NCBI GenBank assembly: GCA_964352425.1
Contig: CAYGRZ010000033.1
Location: forward strand, 1 to 16,946
Direction: 5' to 3'
Length of the DNA stretch: 16,946 nucleotides
Source: JAMWCX01 sp964352425
GTDB taxonomy: Bacteria > Omnitrophota > Gorgyraeia > 2-01-FULL-45-10
Positions 14,443-16,946 of the stretch are shown piece by piece. Position 1 is the stretch's first letter. Every line of letters begins with the position of its first letter. The notes beneath the pieces were generated by a model. It made no database searches. It saw nothing but the letters and a program-made list of their open reading frames with translations, and was not told the DNA's origin. The position numbers and the translations under genes were made by a program.

Positions 14443-16047
14443 ATGGTAGAAGAGAAAGACGCACAAGAAGCAGAAAATGTTACGGAAGGAGGTTCGGCGG
14501 AGGATTTTGCGAAGCTTTACCAGGACAGCATCGTCTCGATCAAGGAGGGGCAGATCCTGAAGGGGAGAATTCTGGCGATCAACCCGAAAGACGTAATGGT
14601 CGATGTCGGCTACAAGTCCGAGGGCATGATACCTCTGTCGGAGTTCGCTGACCCGGAAGCGATAAAGGTCGGCGATGAGATCGACGTGTATCTCGAATCG
14701 AAAGAAGACGACAGCGGCATGGTCGTGCTCTCAAAGCAGAAGGCGGAGCGCGCGGTCGGCTGGGAAACGGTCATATCCAAGTACGGCGAAGGCGACATAG
14801 TCGATGGCAAGGTCTCCAAGAAGGTCAAGGGCGGCTTCATGGTCAATGTCGGAGTCGAGGCCTTCCTGCCGGCCAGCCTCGCCGGGTCGAAGACGTTCGG
14901 GAATTTGAACCAGCTGATGGGGCAGGTGTTCCCGTTCAAGATCGTGAAGATCAACAAGGCCCGCAGGAACATCGTCGTTTCGCGCAAGGACGCCATGAGC
15001 CAGCAGAAGGAAGAGGACAAGAAGAAGCTGTTCGAGACGCTGCAGAAGGGCTCGACGGTCGCCGGCATCGTGCGTAACATCACCGACTTCGGCGCGTTCG
15101 TCGAGATCGAAGGCGGCATCATCGGTCTCCTGCATATCACGGACATGAGCTGGGGCAGGATCTCGCACCCGAGCGAAGTGCTCGCCATCGGCGACAAGAT
15201 CGAGGTGATGGTGCTCGATTTTGATGTGACGACCTCGAGGATATCACTGGGCCTGAAGCAGAAGACGCAGAGCCCGTGGGAAGTCGTCGACACGAAGTAT
15301 CCCGTCGGGAGCAAAGTGAAAGGCAACGTCGTGAACCTCGTCCCGTACGGCGCATTCGTCGAACTCGAGAAAGGCGTCGAGGGGCTGCTGCACATTTCCG
15401 AGCTCTCTTGGACGAAGAAGTACGCCAACCCGAACGAGCTCTTGGCGATAGGCGACAGGATCGAAGTGCAGGTCCTGGATGTCGACAAGCAGAACAAGAA
15501 GATATCGCTGGGCTTAAAGCAGCTCGAGTCCAACCCGTGGCTTGAGGTCGAGAAGAAATATTCGGTCAGCCAGAGGGTCAAGGGGAAGGTGAGGAACCTC
15601 ACCGACTACGGGGCGTTCGTGGAGCTCGAGGACGGCATAGACGGGCTGGTCCATGTCTCGGATATATCGTGGACCAAGCGCATCGGCCATCCGAAGGATG
15701 TCTTCAAGAAGAGCGAGAAGATCGAAGCGGTTGTGCTCGCGGTCGACGCGGCCAACAGGCGGATATCGCTGGGCATCAAGCAGCTTACGCCGGACCCGTG
15801 GGATGAGATCGCCGTGAAGTTCCCGCCGGAGACGGCACGTGACGGAAAGGTCACGAAGGTGGCGAATTTCGGCCTCTTCATCGAGATCGATAATGATCTC
15901 GAAGGGCTTGCCCACATCTCGGAGATAACGCTCGGCGAGGGCGAGAAGCTGGAGACGAAGTTCAAGGTAGGCGATGAGCTGAAAGTGAAAGTCCTGAAGG
16001 TGGATTCGCTGCAGCACAAGATCGCGCTGAGCCTTAAGGCAACATAA
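14443..16047 (+). CDS. rpsA: 30S ribosomal protein S1, six S1 domains
   Basis: RNA-binding ribosomal protein that helps load mRNA onto the 30S subunit. Six OB-fold S1 repeats can be traced, starting near residues 36, 117, 203, 289, 376 and 464. Domains 3-5 are most alike (GAFVEL/EI then G-LH-S-SW). The first two are the ribosome-binding pair and the sixth is the most divergent. At 534 residues it is close to the E. coli protein (557). ATG 14443 follows ispH by 3 bases, with AGGAAAGGGG at 14422-14431 as the ribosome-binding site. A short acidic N-terminal extension precedes domain 1. It is the last gene of the block, closed by the terminator at 16066-16100. Confidence 0.96.
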   Translation: MVEEKDAQEAENVTEGGSAEDFAKLYQDSIVSIKEGQILKGRILAINPKDVMVDVGYKSEGMIPLSEFADPEAIKVGDEIDVYLESKEDDSGMVVLSKQKAERAVGWETVISKYGEGDIVDGKVSKKVKGGFMVNVGVEAFLPASLAGSKTFGNLNQLMGQVFPFKIVKINKARRNIVVSRKDAMSQQKEEDKKKLFETLQKGSTVAGIVRNITDFGAFVEIEGGIIGLLHITDMSWGRISHPSEVLAIGDKIEVMVLDFDVTTSRISLGLKQKTQSPWEVVDTKYPVGSKVKGNVVNLVPYGAFVELEKGVEGLLHISELSWTKKYANPNELLAIGDRIEVQVLDVDKQNKKISLGLKQLESNPWLEVEKKYSVSQRVKGKVRNLTDYGAFVELEDGIDGLVHVSDISWTKRIGHPKDVFKKSEKIEAVVLAVDAANRRISLGIKQLTPDPWDEIAVKFPPETARDGKVTKVANFGLFIEIDNDLEGLAHISEITLGEGEKLETKFKVGDELKVKVLKVDSLQHKIALSLKAT

Positions 16048-16065
16048 GAGGCTGGAGTATAACAG

Positions 16066-16100
16066 ATATGGGGGCCGGGTAACTCCGGTCCCCATATTTT
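16066..16100 (+). terminator. Intrinsic terminator after rpsA
   Basis: A 13-bp stem (16066-16078 with 16085-16097, one G-T wobble) closes a 6-base loop and runs into four T residues (16097-16100). It begins 18 bases after the rpsA stop. It lies between convergent genes; the opposite strand lacks a T-tract, so it mainly serves rpsA. Confidence 0.8.
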
Positions 16101-16112
16101 ATGCCGAAGGGT

Positions 16113-16640
16113 TTATTTGCGGTCAAAGTAAGGATTCTTGCCGGTAATACTTAAGGGTATCCCCAGCGCCTGCCTTACTTCCTTGCCGAATAATCCAAGG
16201 TCCAGGCACGCCCTGCCGATAGAATACATCATGCGGTTATCGATATGCAGGGCGCTTGCTGCGGAAACCGCGGATGTCATAGCTATCCCGAGATCTATGG
16301 AATTAAAAGCGCATACGCCTTTTGTTTTTAAAAGCTCCGCGCATGCAGGATAGCCGCAGAAGCCGCAGTTGAGTCCCGCGGGGTTCGATTTAACGCCGAT
16401 AGCTAGTATCACGGAAGAGGCGGCCATGGAGTTGGCGTCGCGTTCAAAGCTTGGTCTCGTTTCGGCCTTCGAGATCTCCTTCATCTTATCCATGAGTTTC
16501 TTCTTCGCGGGTTCGTCATCGATGGCGAAGACCTCGATATTATCGATGCCCCTGCTCTTGGGCGCGGTCCTCGCCGCGGCGGCCATAAGGCTTGCGGCCT
16601 GCAGAGCGGCTTCTTTCTCGAGCTGAGCTGAATTTTTCAT
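16113..16640 (-). CDS. DUF2148 ferredoxin-like Fe-S protein
   Basis: Uncharacterised family annotated as a ferredoxin-domain protein. The 175-residue product has a cysteine cluster, NCGFCGYPAC then VC (Cys92, Cys95, Cys100, Cys110). This CxxCx4C...C spacing resembles RnfB/CODH-type 4Fe-4S domains, and a further Cys145 lies downstream. The N-terminal helix is alanine-rich, and no signal peptide or membrane segment is convincing. The start at 16640 (AAGGGGG five bases upstream) is preferred over an ATG 39 bases earlier, which has no such site. It is convergent with rpsA and has its own promoter at 16670-16698. The role is unknown, probably redox in an anaerobe. Confidence 0.85.
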   Translation of the reverse strand: MKNSAQLEKEAALQAASLMAAAARTAPKSRGIDNIEVFAIDDEPAKKKLMDKMKEISKAETRPSFERDANSMAASSVILAIGVKSNPAGLNCGFCGYPACAELLKTKGVCAFNSIDLGIAMTSAVSAASALHIDNRMMYSIGRACLDLGLFGKEVRQALGIPLSITGKNPYFDRK

Positions 16641-16669
16641 ATGTTCCCCCTTATTATAGTTATGAGTTG

Positions 16670-16698
16670 AGGATAACACAGTCGGCTTGACGGGTCAA
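16670..16698 (-). promoter_or_regulatory. Putative promoter of the DUF2148 gene with overlapping palindrome
   Basis: Reading the - strand, TTGACC (16698-16693) and TATCCT (16675-16670) are 17 bp apart, matching consensus at 5/6 and 4/6. The interrupted palindrome TTGAC-GG-GTCAA (16687-16698) covers the -35 box and could be an operator. A TATAAT nearer the gene has no -35 and would start the transcript inside the ribosome-binding site. Confidence 0.5.
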
Positions 16699-16763
16699 CG
16701 CGATTTATTGGTAATTTTTCGGCTTCTCCCAGGGCGTTGACTTTCGGGCACTCGCCTCCGCTT

Positions 16764-16812
16764 GTCGTCCTTCGACTTTGCTCAGGACGACCCTGAGCCT
16801 GCCGAAGGGTCG
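16764..16812. repeat. Dispersed intergenic palindromic repeat (LRQAQGRPEQSRR type)
   Basis: Stem ccttcg/cgaagg (16769-16774/16803-16808) and stem gctcagg/cctgagc (16780-16786/16792-16798) are separated by a small internal loop and capped by a 5-base loop. Read on the - strand it encodes LRQAQGRPEQSRR, a string well known from spurious proteins called over this repeat in many uncultivated and environmental bacteria. The 71-codon frame across it is therefore not a gene. Confidence 0.75.
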
Positions 16813-16827
16813 TTCGCTCGGATTGGC

Positions 16828-16866
16828 CCCGCCTGCCAGCATGTGTTCTCATACAGGCGGGCAGGC
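16828..16866. repeat. Hairpin repeat with two alternative stems
   Basis: The 8-bp perfect stem cccgcctg/caggcggg (16828-16835/16854-16861) encloses an 18-base loop. An overlapping alternative, gcctgcc/ggcaggc (16831-16837/16860-16866), shares both arms. The 5' half (16828-16844) matches 195-211 at 16 of 17 bases, so the element is likely multicopy. Confidence 0.6.
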
Positions 16867-16946
16867 ATCCTCGCTCGCTGCTTGGGCTCTGGTTACTAGC
16901 GCAACACTTAACTCTGGTATACTATACCGGAAGAAAGGGGTGTTGC

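Larger units (their letters stand above)
16680..16946. other. Repeat-rich non-coding flank
   Basis: No gene is supported in this 267-base stretch. It contains, in order, the - strand promoter region, the word gactttcgggc (16739-16749, also at 27-37), a dispersed palindrome (16764-16812), a second hairpin (16828-16866), and at the edge an inverted repeat gcaacac/gtgttgc (16901-16907/16940-16946). That inverted repeat encloses a perfect odd palindrome, ggtatactatacc (16916-16928). TATACT at 16918-16923 could be a -10 box and AAAGGGG (16934-16940) a ribosome-binding site for a gene beyond the window, but I find no matching -35. Confidence 0.5.

Noticed and set aside
16653..16658. TATAAT on the - strand just before the DUF2148 gene
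   Set aside because: There is no -35 at the right distance, and the transcript would begin within the ribosome-binding site.
16637..16852. 71-codon open frame on the - strand
   Set aside because: Its core reads LRQAQGRPEQSRR, the known false translation of a dispersed palindromic repeat. It also runs through the promoter region of the DUF2148 gene.
1..16946. CRISPR arrays, rRNA, tRNA, insertion sequences, phage or defence genes
   Set aside because: No regularly spaced repeats, RNA-gene cores, transposase or defence motifs were found on either strand.

Overview
This window is one long co-directional bacterial housekeeping block (+ strand, about 330-16047), a single convergent gene on the - strand (16113-16640), and repeat-rich non-coding flanks at both ends. 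The content is bacterial and GC-rich. Gene order, the anaerobe-type DUF2148 ferredoxin-like gene and the dispersed palindromic repeats fit an uncultivated anaerobe. My best guess is Candidatus Omnitrophota (PVC side), held at moderate to low confidence because no rRNA gene is present.

Layout: (1) 1-326, non-coding, with small hairpins and a short word shared with the far end of the window. (2) truB-ribF (327-1963), overlapping ATGA. (3) 1960-2201, the control region: a near-consensus sigma70 promoter on the ribF stop codon, an intrinsic terminator only 30 bp downstream, then a multi-stem structured leader. (4) rimP-nusA-infB-trpS-scpA-scpB (2202-8744): ribosome maturation, transcription elongation/termination, translation initiation, Trp-tRNA charging, and the condensin partners ScpA/ScpB. 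Most junctions here overlap or touch. (5) pheA-hisC-aroF-tyrA (8713-12901): entry to the shikimate pathway and the phenylalanine/tyrosine branches. An AT-rich inverted-repeat spacer (10880-11015) interrupts it before aroF. (6) cmk-ispH-rpsA (12885-16047): CMP kinase, the last MEP-pathway enzyme and ribosomal protein S1, closed by a 13-bp terminator hairpin. (7) A DUF2148 Fe-S protein on the - strand with its own promoter. (8) 16680-16946, a cluster of intergenic palindromes, including the widespread repeat whose spurious translation reads LRQAQGRPEQSRR.

How the genes work together: the transcription/translation machinery, chromosome segregation and aromatic amino-acid/isoprenoid genes appear to form one growth-linked transcription unit of almost 14 kb. 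I see only one strong promoter for it, at 1960-1988. Because nusA is encoded in the operon and a strong terminator sits in its leader, NusA autoregulation by attenuation is the most attractive hypothesis. The best candidate for something undescribed is the leader at 1995-2201: a GTG-started mini-ORF buried in the terminator hairpin, then helices P1/P2/P3/P4, with P2 and P3 topologically in competition. Other oddities are a NusA N-terminal domain about 30 residues short, a TruB without its C-terminal domain, a permuted nusA-infB/truB-ribF order with no rbfA, and no aroA at the tyrA-cmk junction.
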